A program made the translations under genes and the position numbers. This document shows positions 21,356 to 28,217 of a stretch of DNA of 28,217 bases, one piece after another (position 1 is the stretch's first letter; every line of letters begins with the position of its first letter). Origin of the DNA: an uncultured Alphaproteobacteria bacterium (GTDB lineage Bacteria; Pseudomonadota; Alphaproteobacteria; CAAHEQ01; UBA3637); contig CALARE010000067.1 of assembly GCA_937888725.1 (NCBI GenBank), positions 1 to 28,217 of the forward strand, written 5' to 3'. The notes below the pieces were generated by a model that was not told the DNA's origin, ran no database searches, and saw only the letters and a list, made by a program, of their open reading frames with translations.

Positions 21356-22267
21356 ATGAAAGTTGTTTTTATGGGGACACCTGATTTTTCAGTTCCCGTT
21401 TTAGAGGCTTTAGCCAAACATCATGAAGTTATTTGTGTTTATACGCAACCACCTCGCCAAGCTGGTAGAGGGAACAAGCTACTTGCTTCCCCTGTTCAAC
21501 AAACAGCTGAACGCTTAAATATCCCTGTTAGAACACCTGTTTCTCTCAGAAAAGAAGACGCTATTAAAGAATTTCAATCTTTAGAAGCTGATGTCGGTGT
21601 TGTTTGTGCTTATGGACTTATTTTACCAAAAGGGATTTTAGACGCCCCTAAACTGGGATGCATTAATGTTCACGCATCATTACTCCCTAGATGGCGGGGG
21701 GCAGCTCCTATTCAACGTGCTATTGAAGCAGGGGATAAAGAATCTGGTGTTACAATTATGCAAATGGATGTCGGTTTAGATACAGGCGATATGCTTTTAA
21801 AAGGCATTGTTCCAATTGATGAAAACACAACAGGGCAAATTTTACACGATGCCTTATCCCAACAAGGAGCCGATCTTATCATTCAAGTACTAGAAAAAAT
21901 GCCAGCACCTCAAAAACAACCTGAAACAGGCATTACATATGCTGAGAAAATTCAAAAAAATGAAGCATTGATTAACTGGGAACTTTCTGCACAACAAATT
22001 AAAAATAAGATTATGGCTTTTAATCCATATCCAGCCACTTATTTTAATCTAAACGGTGAACGTATTAAAGTATTTAATGCTGTTGTTGAAGATTTTAATC
22101 ATAATAAACCAGCGGGTACAATATTAGATAATAAACTCCTTGTTGCATGCGGTAATCAAACAGCTCTTAGATTAACAGAATTACAACGTGAAGGGAAAAA
22201 ACGTATGATTGCTGAAGATCTTTTGAAAGGTTTTGAATTAAAGGAAGGAACAACCATTGCGTTATAA
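21356..22267 (+). CDS. fmt: Methionyl-tRNA formyltransferase
   Basis: Formylates initiator Met-tRNA using 10-formyl-tetrahydrofolate. The N-terminal Rossmann domain begins MKVVFMGTPDFSVPVLEAL; the catalytic site is INVHASLLPRWRGAAPI (103-119) with Asn104 and His106, plus Asp142 in GLDTGDML (140-147). The C-terminal OB-fold domain starts around residue 205 (NWELSAQQIKNKIMAFNPYP). Length 303 is normal. AAAGGGA precedes the ATG. The end overlaps truA by 11 bp. Confidence 0.98.
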   Translation: MKVVFMGTPDFSVPVLEALAKHHEVICVYTQPPRQAGRGNKLLASPVQQTAERLNIPVRTPVSLRKEDAIKEFQSLEADVGVVCAYGLILPKGILDAPKLGCINVHASLLPRWRGAAPIQRAIEAGDKESGVTIMQMDVGLDTGDMLLKGIVPIDENTTGQILHDALSQQGADLIIQVLEKMPAPQKQPETGITYAEKIQKNEALINWELSAQQIKNKIMAFNPYPATYFNLNGERIKVFNAVVEDFNHNKPAGTILDNKLLVACGNQTALRLTELQREGKKRMIAEDLLKGFELKEGTTIAL

Positions 22268-22991
22268 GCTTTGCATCTCATATGACGGCACCCCCTTTTG
22301 CGGATGGCAACGCCAAAAATCAGGCCCTTCAATTCAACAAACAATTGAAGAAGCTTTAGCAATTTGTTTAAAAAAAGAAATCACTCTTTTTGGCAGTGGC
22401 AGAACAGATGCTGGTGTACACGCTTATAACCAAATTGCCCATTTTGATTTTGATGACGAACTTAATCTTTATAAACTAAGAGAATCCTTAAACGCACTTG
22501 TTAGACCTCACCCCATCAGCATTAAAAGTGTTGAGATTGTTCCTGATGACTTCCACGCTCGATTTAGTGCAAAAAAAAGAACCTATATCTATAAAATTTT
22601 TAATGCTCCCTACCCGCCCGCATTAGATAACACACGTGTTTGGTGGTACCGCCATCCACTAGATGTTGATAAAATGCAAAATGCCGCCCAAATTTTAGTT
22701 GGGAAACATGATTTTTCAACATTTAGAGCTTCAGAGTGTCAAGCAAAATCCCCCATAAAAACCATTGATTCAATCACTTTTGAACAACAAAATGAATACG
22801 TCATTATGTCTATAACAGCCAAATCATTTTTGCACCATCAAGTACGCAATATTATAGGTTCACTTGTCCTTGTTGGCGCTAACAAATGGTCGCAAAATGA
22901 CTTAAAAAAAGCACTTGAAACAAAAGACAGAAAAGCAGGTGGCCCAACGGCTCCTGCATCAGGTTTGTACTTTTACCATATTGAATATTAA
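22257..22991 (+). CDS. truA: tRNA pseudouridine(38-40) synthase TruA
   Basis: Modifies uridines 38-40 in the anticodon arm of tRNAs. SYDGTPFCGWQRQ (8-20) and the catalytic GSGRTDAGVHA (46-56, Asp51) are canonical; FLHHQVRNIIGSLVLVG, the second conserved block, lies near residue 195. Length 244 is normal. The start is a TTG within the fmt end, with AAGGAAGG 8 nt upstream, so it is translated by coupling with fmt. No terminator is visible in the 62 bp before the Bat operon. Confidence 0.96.
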   Translation: MRYKLCISYDGTPFCGWQRQKSGPSIQQTIEEALAICLKKEITLFGSGRTDAGVHAYNQIAHFDFDDELNLYKLRESLNALVRPHPISIKSVEIVPDDFHARFSAKKRTYIYKIFNAPYPPALDNTRVWWYRHPLDVDKMQNAAQILVGKHDFSTFRASECQAKSPIKTIDSITFEQQNEYVIMSITAKSFLHHQVRNIIGSLVLVGANKWSQNDLKKALETKDRKAGGPTAPASGLYFYHIEY

Positions 22992-23018
22992 AAAATTCTT
23001 CCATTCATTTAAATTATA

Positions 23019-23047
23019 TTGATTTTGAAGTTTAAAATTCATATATT
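23019..23047 (+). promoter_or_regulatory. Promoter of the Bat operon, apparently giving a leaderless mRNA
   Basis: TTGATT (23019-23024), 17-bp spacer, TATATT (23042-23047). Six bases separate the -10 from the ATG at 23054, so the start should fall on or next to the A of ATG. No SD is visible before the gene. Confidence 0.6.
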
Positions 23048-23053
23048 AAACAT

Positions 23054-24031
23054 ATGAATATTTTTATTTGGCCATTTGCATTTTTGTTTCTTTTATTGCC
23101 TGTTTTTGTTTATTTTACATTCCCTCAGGTAAAAGAAGAAAGTAAATTTTACGCTCTTAAAATTCCATTTTTTGAGCGTATTAAAGCCTGCGGTGCCTCT
23201 ATATCTTATGGGAAAAACAGTAAAAGAGGACGTTTTTTTTTCATATTTGCATGGATACTATTAACCATTGCAAGTGCTCGCCCTGTTTGGTATCCCAATG
23301 CAAGTGAAACACCGCTTAATGCAAAAAATATTGTCCTATCTCTTGATGTGTCCGAATCAATGGCCGAGGAAGATTTTCAAATCGGAACAACATTTGTCGA
23401 TAGGCTCACGGCTGTTAAAAAGGTGGTAACAGACTTTTTAAACAAAAGAGAAAAAGATAATATCGGTTTTGTTCTTTTTGGAAATGCAGCCTACACCTAT
23501 GCACCACTTTCTTTTGACAAAAAAACACTTCAAACACTTTTAGACGAAATTGGCATTGGTATTGCGGGGAATATGACCGCTCTTGGCGATGGATTAGCAC
23601 TTGGTGTACAAACAGCACTTAAAGTTCCAGCAAAAAGCCAAATTGTTATTTTATTATCAGATGGATATGCAAATGCTGGCAGTATTTCTGTTAAACAAGC
23701 AATTGATATCGCAAAAAGGAATAATATTAAAGTTTACACCATTGGAATTGGAGCAAAAGAACAAACTCAAAATTTTTATGGCATGAAAGTCGCTGTTCCA
23801 ACAACACTTGATGAAAAAACACTTCAAAAAATTGCAACCGAAACAGGGGGACAATATTTTTTAGCTGAAACAACACAAAATCTACAAGATATCTATAAAA
23901 TCATCGATGAATTAGAACAAGACTCAACTTCAAATCAGTATCTTCGACCAAGAAAAGAACTTTTTTACATTCCTTTATTTTTAGGACTATTATTCTTACT
24001 AATTGGTTTTATCTGGCGGAGGCAATTATGA
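23054..24031 (+). CDS. batA: BatA-like von Willebrand factor A membrane protein
   Basis: Inner-membrane VWA protein of the Bat (Bacteroides aerotolerance) type; the biochemical role is unsettled. Hydrophobic segments at about 3-23 and 61-74 precede a VWA domain (about 91-285) with a complete MIDAS: DVSES (98-102), the threonine of MTALGDG, and the Asp of LLSDG. A third segment near the C-terminus (about 303-320) anchors it, so the VWA domain faces the periplasm by analogy. The gene overlaps the next by 4 bp. MoxR ATPase and DUF58 genes, usual partners, are not upstream here; truA is. Confidence 0.92.
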   Translation: MNIFIWPFAFLFLLLPVFVYFTFPQVKEESKFYALKIPFFERIKACGASISYGKNSKRGRFFFIFAWILLTIASARPVWYPNASETPLNAKNIVLSLDVSESMAEEDFQIGTTFVDRLTAVKKVVTDFLNKREKDNIGFVLFGNAAYTYAPLSFDKKTLQTLLDEIGIGIAGNMTALGDGLALGVQTALKVPAKSQIVILLSDGYANAGSISVKQAIDIAKRNNIKVYTIGIGAKEQTQNFYGMKVAVPTTLDEKTLQKIATETGGQYFLAETTQNLQDIYKIIDELEQDSTSNQYLRPRKELFYIPLFLGLLFLLIGFIWRRQL

Positions 24032-25776
24032 TTTTTTTACGGCCTTGGTTTTTAGTACTTATTCTATTAATACCTGTCTTTTATTATTTTCACAAAAACA
24101 ACCACACTCAAAATCCGTGGAAAAAAATCATCAATCCAGAATTTCTACCATTTTTATTAGTGAACCATCATAAACTTTCCAACAAAAAGAACATTTTTGT
24201 TTGGCTTTCAATTTTATGGACACTTTTAGTTATTGCTTTAGCAGGTCCTGCATTTGAAAAAATGCCCGTTATAGCTGATAAAAATCCACAAGGAACCGTT
24301 CTTATTGTTGATTTAAATCACTTAAATAAAACAACCATACCCCAACTTAAAATCAAACTATCCGAAACAGTTAAACTATTAAAAGAGGAACGCATTGGCC
24401 TTGTTTTATATGATGAAAAAGGATATGTAGCCCTTCCAATGACGGAGGATAGCCAAATTATACAAGAACTTATCCCTGTCCTTAACCCATCTGTTTTACC
24501 AACAAATGGGGATAACCCTACTGAAGGATTTAAAACAGCCATTGAGTTATTAAAAAACAATAAATTAGACAACGCAAGAATCTTATTTTTCACAGGTGGA
24601 ACACCTAATCTTAAAGGAATTATCCCTTTAATACAAAAAAACAATTATTCTGTTGGAACACTCGGATTAGGGACAAGTGAAAAAACACCTATTTTAGGGC
24701 GAGATGGCAATTTTAAACGAGATACAAATGGACAAATTATTTTAACAAATGTTAATAAAAATGAACTTTCAAAATTAGGCCCTTTTGAAATGTGGCGTCC
24801 AGATAATAACGATATAATAAGCTTAATCAAACAAACAACTTCAGTTGACAATAAATCACTCTTTGGTGCAGATGTTTCCTCATTTTTAAGTGTCGATACA
24901 TACAAAGATTTAGGCGTTTACATTCTTATCTCTTTAATGCCTTTTATTGCTATTATTTACCGCAAAGGATTTATCATTTTTTTAATCTGTTTATTTGTAA
25001 GCACAAGCGGATATGCCTCCCCTTGGTTACGAGAAGATCAAATCCTTTATAACACGAACAAAAAAGCTGTTGAGGCCTATCAAAATAAGGATTATTTATC
25101 AGCACTTGCTGGTTTTCAAAACGATTCTTCTGCAACAGGTTTATATAATCAGGCAAATGCAACCGCTCATATGGGCAAATATCAGGAGGCTATTGACCTT
25201 TATGCCCAAGCACTTAAACTCAACCCAGAACATAAAGAGGCTGCATTTAATAAGGCATATCTTGAACAATTGATGAAAAACAAACAAGAAAACGCATCAC
25301 AAAAATCTGACCAAAATGATAATCAATCTAAAGAAAATAAACAAAATGATTCTTCACAAAATATGAGCAATTCAGATGATAAAGATCAAAACAAATCTGC
25401 TTTGCAAAATGATGTGCAGGAAAATGAAGACCAAAATCAACCGCAATCAAAGGAAAATTCAGCTAACGACTCGACCAAAAAACAAGAAAATCAACAAGAT
25501 ACATCTCAAGAAACAAATACACAAGAAAACGCTACCCCATCACAAGAAAATCAAAATGAACAAGTTTATCCGCAACAAGAAAATGATGATTCTTTAAAAA
25601 ATCAAGAAAATGCAAATCAAAAAAACACCGAAACAGAACACCTACAAAAAATTGGTGTCGAAACAGACGAACAACCAATTGACCAAACAACGCAAGAAAT
25701 TTTCAATCTATTAAAAAAAGATCCTTCGTTGCTACTTCGGTACCGTTTAAATGAACAATATAGGAGAAAACCCTAA
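24028..25776 (+). CDS. BatB-BatC fusion: VWA domain with degenerate MIDAS, TPR, Q/N-rich tail
   Basis: 582 residues. Membrane segments at about 6-22 and 57-73 and a VWA-like domain (about 88-280) resemble BatB, but the metal site DxSxS reads DLNHL (95-99), so metal binding is probably lost. Two more hydrophobic segments (near 295-312 and 314-330) lead to a TPR unit (about 335-415: YNQANATAHMGKYQEAIDLY, ALKLNPEHKEAAFNKAYLEQ) as in BatC. A long low-complexity region rich in Gln, Asn, Glu, Ser and Lys (about 415-545) ends in a conserved-looking helix LLKKDPSLLLRYRLNEQYRR. It overlaps batA by 4 bp, and its stop overlaps the batD start (TAATG). BatB/BatC as separate genes is the other common arrangement. 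Confidence 0.88.
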   Translation: MIFLRPWFLVLILLIPVFYYFHKNNHTQNPWKKIINPEFLPFLLVNHHKLSNKKNIFVWLSILWTLLVIALAGPAFEKMPVIADKNPQGTVLIVDLNHLNKTTIPQLKIKLSETVKLLKEERIGLVLYDEKGYVALPMTEDSQIIQELIPVLNPSVLPTNGDNPTEGFKTAIELLKNNKLDNARILFFTGGTPNLKGIIPLIQKNNYSVGTLGLGTSEKTPILGRDGNFKRDTNGQIILTNVNKNELSKLGPFEMWRPDNNDIISLIKQTTSVDNKSLFGADVSSFLSVDTYKDLGVYILISLMPFIAIIYRKGFIIFLICLFVSTSGYASPWLREDQILYNTNKKAVEAYQNKDYLSALAGFQNDSSATGLYNQANATAHMGKYQEAIDLYAQALKLNPEHKEAAFNKAYLEQLMKNKQENASQKSDQNDNQSKENKQNDSSQNMSNSDDKDQNKSALQNDVQENEDQNQPQSKENSANDSTKKQENQQDTSQETNTQENATPSQENQNEQVYPQQENDDSLKNQENANQKNTETEHLQKIGVETDEQPIDQTTQEIFNLLKKDPSLLLRYRLNEQYRRKP

Positions 25777-27242
25777 TGTTTCACATCAATAAAACAGCTC
25801 TTTGCTTAACGTTTTTATTATTAAGCACAAACGCTTTTGCAAAAGTAAGTGCCTCTTTTTCACAAAATGAAATTGCATATGGCGAACCTGTCATGTTGAC
25901 TTTTGAATCTGATACCGATATTCAAGGCTTGCCTGATTTAACAAACATTGAACAATATTTTAAAATTCAAGGGAAAAGCCAATCAAGCAATATCAGTGTG
26001 GTAAATGGCGTTATGACAAAAAAAAATCAAATATCATACCAACTTTTTCCGCTTAAAAAAGGAGATATTTCAATTGGTCCATTCACACTAAATGGCGAAA
26101 CAATTGCCCCGTTGACATTAAAAATCACTGATAAACCAATCACAAATGATACACCTAATACACCAGCTTTACCAAATATTATTTTTAAAACAAAAATATT
26201 AACACCTGAAATTTATGAAGGTGAAGTTGCCATTTATCAAGCAAGTGTCATTGGGGGCAATTTGCTCAGAGACGCCCAAATCAGTATTCCTAAAATTTCA
26301 GATTTATCTGTTTTAACACTTGATGCAGACAAAATAAGCCAAACCATTCAAAATGATGTACCAGTTCAAAATTTTGAACGTTCATTTTTATTAACACCTC
26401 AAAAAACAGGGATAATACATATTCCAGAGGCACAACTCTCGGGAGCAATTTTTGATCCCACAAAAAAAAGGCAACCAGAATTTATGGGTGATTTTTTTGA
26501 ATTTCCATTTGATTTTAATATAACATCTAGAATGATGAAACCTGTTTATTTTCAATCAAATGCGACAGAACTTACAGTACAAAAAAAACCAAATGATTAT
26601 CAAGGCTGGTGGTTCCCAACAAAGCAAGCATTACTTACAGAGGAATACGTTATTCCCAATAATGTTAAAGTCGGTGATGTAATTGAACGCAAAATCACGT
26701 TAAAAGCTATTAATGTGCAAGATGTCAAATTACCCCTTATTGAGCATAGGGAACAAGATGGTTTTTCCCTTTTTTCAAATCAAGAAGAACGTTTTAGTGA
26801 CTTTCAAAACAATGAATTAATTAGTATTGAAAATCGCACATTCATCCTATCACCACAAAAAGAGGGAAAACTTATCATTCCTGCTGTTGAGATTAAATAT
26901 TTCAACACACAAACAAAAAAAGAAGATATCATTTCGGTGCCTGAAAAAGAAATTTTAGTTGCCCCTGCCCCCTATGTATCCATTCAAAATACAATCAACA
27001 AAAGTGAATTAGCATCTCAAAATAATACGCCACCTCCCCCACCAACAAAAAAAGAATTTAACACAACAATTCTTCTAATTTGTGGAAGTATTTTTTCAAT
27101 CATTTTGAGTGTTATTCTTTTAATTTTTGTTTTTAAATTTAGAAAAAAAGCACCTGAAAAAATCACTCTAATTGAAGAAATTAAAAAGCCAACTTCAAAA
27201 CGAAAGAAGAAAAAACCACTCCCCGATTTATATCTTGATTAA
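25776..27242 (+). CDS. batD: BatD-like oxygen-tolerance protein
   Basis: Third gene of the Bat operon. A signal peptide (1-22, ending NAFA) is followed by a long beta-rich periplasmic region with repeated Ig-like domains, typical of BatD (opening VSASFSQNEIAYGEPVMLTF; EGEVAIYQASVIGG; VGDVIERKITLKA). A membrane helix (about 430-451, TILLICGSIFSIILSVILLIF) follows a Pro-rich hinge, then a basic cytoplasmic tail with KRKKKKP. Length 488 fits. The start codon overlaps the preceding stop as TAATG. It probably forms a membrane assembly with the two VWA proteins (inference from the operon). Confidence 0.92.
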   Translation: MFHINKTALCLTFLLLSTNAFAKVSASFSQNEIAYGEPVMLTFESDTDIQGLPDLTNIEQYFKIQGKSQSSNISVVNGVMTKKNQISYQLFPLKKGDISIGPFTLNGETIAPLTLKITDKPITNDTPNTPALPNIIFKTKILTPEIYEGEVAIYQASVIGGNLLRDAQISIPKISDLSVLTLDADKISQTIQNDVPVQNFERSFLLTPQKTGIIHIPEAQLSGAIFDPTKKRQPEFMGDFFEFPFDFNITSRMMKPVYFQSNATELTVQKKPNDYQGWWFPTKQALLTEEYVIPNNVKVGDVIERKITLKAINVQDVKLPLIEHREQDGFSLFSNQEERFSDFQNNELISIENRTFILSPQKEGKLIIPAVEIKYFNTQTKKEDIISVPEKEILVAPAPYVSIQNTINKSELASQNNTPPPPPTKKEFNTTILLICGSIFSIILSVILLIFVFKFRKKAPEKITLIEEIKKPTSKRKKKKPLPDLYLD

Positions 27243-27259
27243 AAAAATTAAAAAAGTAC

Positions 27260-27288
27260 TTGACTTTTCAATTAAAATAATGTAAAAA
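27260..27288 (+). promoter_or_regulatory. rpmB promoter
   Basis: TTGACT (27260-27265), 17-bp spacer, TAAAAA (27283-27288), preceded by TG. Start near 27295; the leader holds AGGAAAGGA before the ATG at 27329. It separates rpmB from the Bat operon; no terminator is visible after batD. Confidence 0.55.
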
Positions 27289-27328
27289 GTTTTAACAGTT
27301 TTATTTTTAGTAGGAAAGGATTAGTACA

Positions 27329-27634
27329 ATGGCAAAAAGATGCCTCGTTTCAGGAAAAGGTGTTCAAACGGGTAACAATGTCAGTAAATCAAACCGCAAA
27401 ACGCGTCGTCGCTTTTTGCCAAATTTACAAAGCGTTGCTATTTATAGTGAAATTTTGGAACAACAAGTCACAATTAAGATCTCAACACAAGGGTTGAGAA
27501 CAATTGAAAAGAATGGTGGTTTAGATTTATATTTATTGAACACACCAGTTTCTAAATTGTCAGAAGAATCTAAAAAATTGCGTGAACGTATTGAAGGTGC
27601 AAAAGCTAAAAAAGCAGCTAACGCAACAGCTTAA
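27329..27634 (+). CDS. rpmB: 50S ribosomal protein L28
   Basis: Large-subunit ribosomal protein. MAKRCLVSGKGVQTGNNVSK followed by NRKTRRRFLPNLQ is the alphaproteobacterial form of L28, which is longer (101 residues here) than the about 78 of E. coli. STQGLRTIEKNGGLDLYL is the conserved second block; the tail is Lys/Ala-rich. It stands alone with its own promoter and terminator. AGGAAAGGA lies upstream of the ATG, rather far (about 8-10 nt). Confidence 0.98.
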   Translation: MAKRCLVSGKGVQTGNNVSKSNRKTRRRFLPNLQSVAIYSEILEQQVTIKISTQGLRTIEKNGGLDLYLLNTPVSKLSEESKKLRERIEGAKAKKAANATA

Positions 27635-27657
27635 TTTTAGATTTTATATACAAGTTT

Positions 27658-27690
27658 AAAAAGACGTTGATATTTTCAACGTCTTTTTTT
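27658..27690 (+). terminator. rpmB terminator
   Basis: GACGTTGA (27663-27670), loop TATTT, TCAACGTC (27676-27683), then seven T; the A-run in front extends the stem. Confidence 0.92.
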
Positions 27691-27731
27691 ATTATCAAAA
27701 AAGTAAACAGGTCTAAAGCAAAGGACAAAAA

Positions 27732-28217
27732 ATGAGAAAAAACAAATTAAATTCAAAAAATAATACCCCTAAATCCAAATTAAAACTCCTATTAAAAAAA
27801 ATCTTTTATATATGTGCAGTTTTATTCCTATTAAGCATTATCGGTATCGCCTCAACAGTTATCTACGAAACAATTTCAAACTGGAAATTTCAAAAACTCC
27901 CCTATTATCTTTTAACTTTTTTAAGCTCAATCTGCCTCATCGCCATAACAGCTTTGATTGCACTCGCACTCAAACATAAAAAATTATTTTTTATATGTTT
28001 AATCAGTATTCCCATCATTCTTATTACTACAATCACAATCAACAAAGTGAATCAGCAAAAACACGTTTTGGGACATAGTTGTTTTGACCCAACACTACAC
28101 TCTATTTCTGACAAACCCATCATCTATCTTTATCCAACTGAAAAGACAGAGATTTCAATTAAAGTTGGCAATCCTCAAAACCTCACACACACCTATCCAA
28201 AATATGAAACAGGTTGG
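27732..28217 (+). CDS. Membrane protein with a KPIIYLYP-type extracytoplasmic domain (3' end cut by the window)
   Basis: 162 codons from the ATG at 27732 run open to the right edge; AAGGA lies 7 nt upstream. After a basic start (KNKLNSKNNTPKSKLKLLLKK) come three hydrophobic segments (about 23-45, 57-79 and 84-101). A region after residue 115 contains KPIIYLYPTEKTEISIKVG (about 128-146) and TYPKYETGW. I recall the string KPVIYLYP...TYP.Y..GW from uncharacterised conserved bacterial proteins; no function is known to me. A weak promoter may lie in the rpmB terminator region; none is clear. Confidence 0.75.
   Translation, partial: MRKNKLNSKNNTPKSKLKLLLKKIFYICAVLFLLSIIGIASTVIYETISNWKFQKLPYYLLTFLSSICLIAITALIALALKHKKLFFICLISIPIILITTITINKVNQQKHVLGHSCFDPTLHSISDKPIIYLYPTEKTEISIKVGNPQNLTHTYPKYETGW

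Noticed and set aside
1..28217. tRNA or rRNA genes, prophage genes, integrases
   Set aside because: None recognised on either strand; ffs is the only RNA gene I can support.

Overview
This is an AT-rich chromosomal stretch from a Gram-negative bacterium, most likely an uncultured host-associated alphaproteobacterium. The evidence is a KDO-activating enzyme (lipopolysaccharide), an alphaproteobacterial-style HIT protein, L28 and LptM-like lipoprotein, and two short pilin-like proteins with an ESGRS(M/L)xEM N-terminus, a form I associate with gut alphaproteobacterial metagenome bins. That taxonomic call is inference. Genes are tightly packed, stop codons are conventional (TAA, TAG and TGA all used), and most genes have clear Shine-Dalgarno sites.

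Layout. 1-1198 (-): 5' part of ffh. 1288-2352 (-): a membrane-anchored GT6 (ABO blood-group family) glycosyltransferase with its own promoter and operator. 2623-5242 (-): operon ppa, HAD phosphatase, HIT, kdsB, with overlapping genes. 5417-7470 (+): lemA, htpX-like protease, dCMP deaminase. 7513-8430 (-): divergent PRPP synthetase. 8486-9928: a small accessory cassette holding one Fic gene between two kinds of direct repeat. 9937-16743 (-): a surface-glycan operon, read from right to left as a degenerate resolvase-like DNA-binding protein, UDP-galactopyranose mutase, hexapeptide acyltransferase, GT2, GT4, GT2, GT11 fucosyltransferase (the last cut by an in-frame TAG). 17021-19379 (-): argS, LptM-like lipoprotein, pilin-like protein. 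19484-19572 (-): the SRP RNA gene. 19710-20189 (+): second pilin-like protein. 20186-20737 (-): ThpR-like protein. 20804-22991 (+): def-fmt-truA. 23054-27242 (+): Bat (aerotolerance) operon. 27329-27634 (+): rpmB. 27732-end (+): start of an unknown membrane protein.

The most interesting signal is a regulatory design seen twice, 14 kb apart. The glycan operon and the separate GT6 gene each have a promoter with a 17-bp spacer and a TGA-extended -10. In both, a 26-28 bp palindrome (12-13 bp arms, 2-bp centre, core ACG-CGT) begins at the -10, with its centre exactly 12.5 bp beyond the -10. Both also have a degenerate second copy 121 or 132 bp upstream, a difference of about one helical turn. The first gene of the glycan operon encodes a resolvase/invertase-like protein that keeps the C-terminal helix-turn-helix but has lost the active-site arginines. 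Serine-recombinase dimers bind sites of just this form (12-bp arms around 2 bp). I propose that this dead recombinase is the repressor, possibly acting by looping, of a surface-glycan regulon that includes the GT6 gene. GT11 (H-antigen type) and GT6 (A/B-antigen type) together could make a blood-group-like structure, although the GT11 gene has lost its last residues to a nonsense codon.
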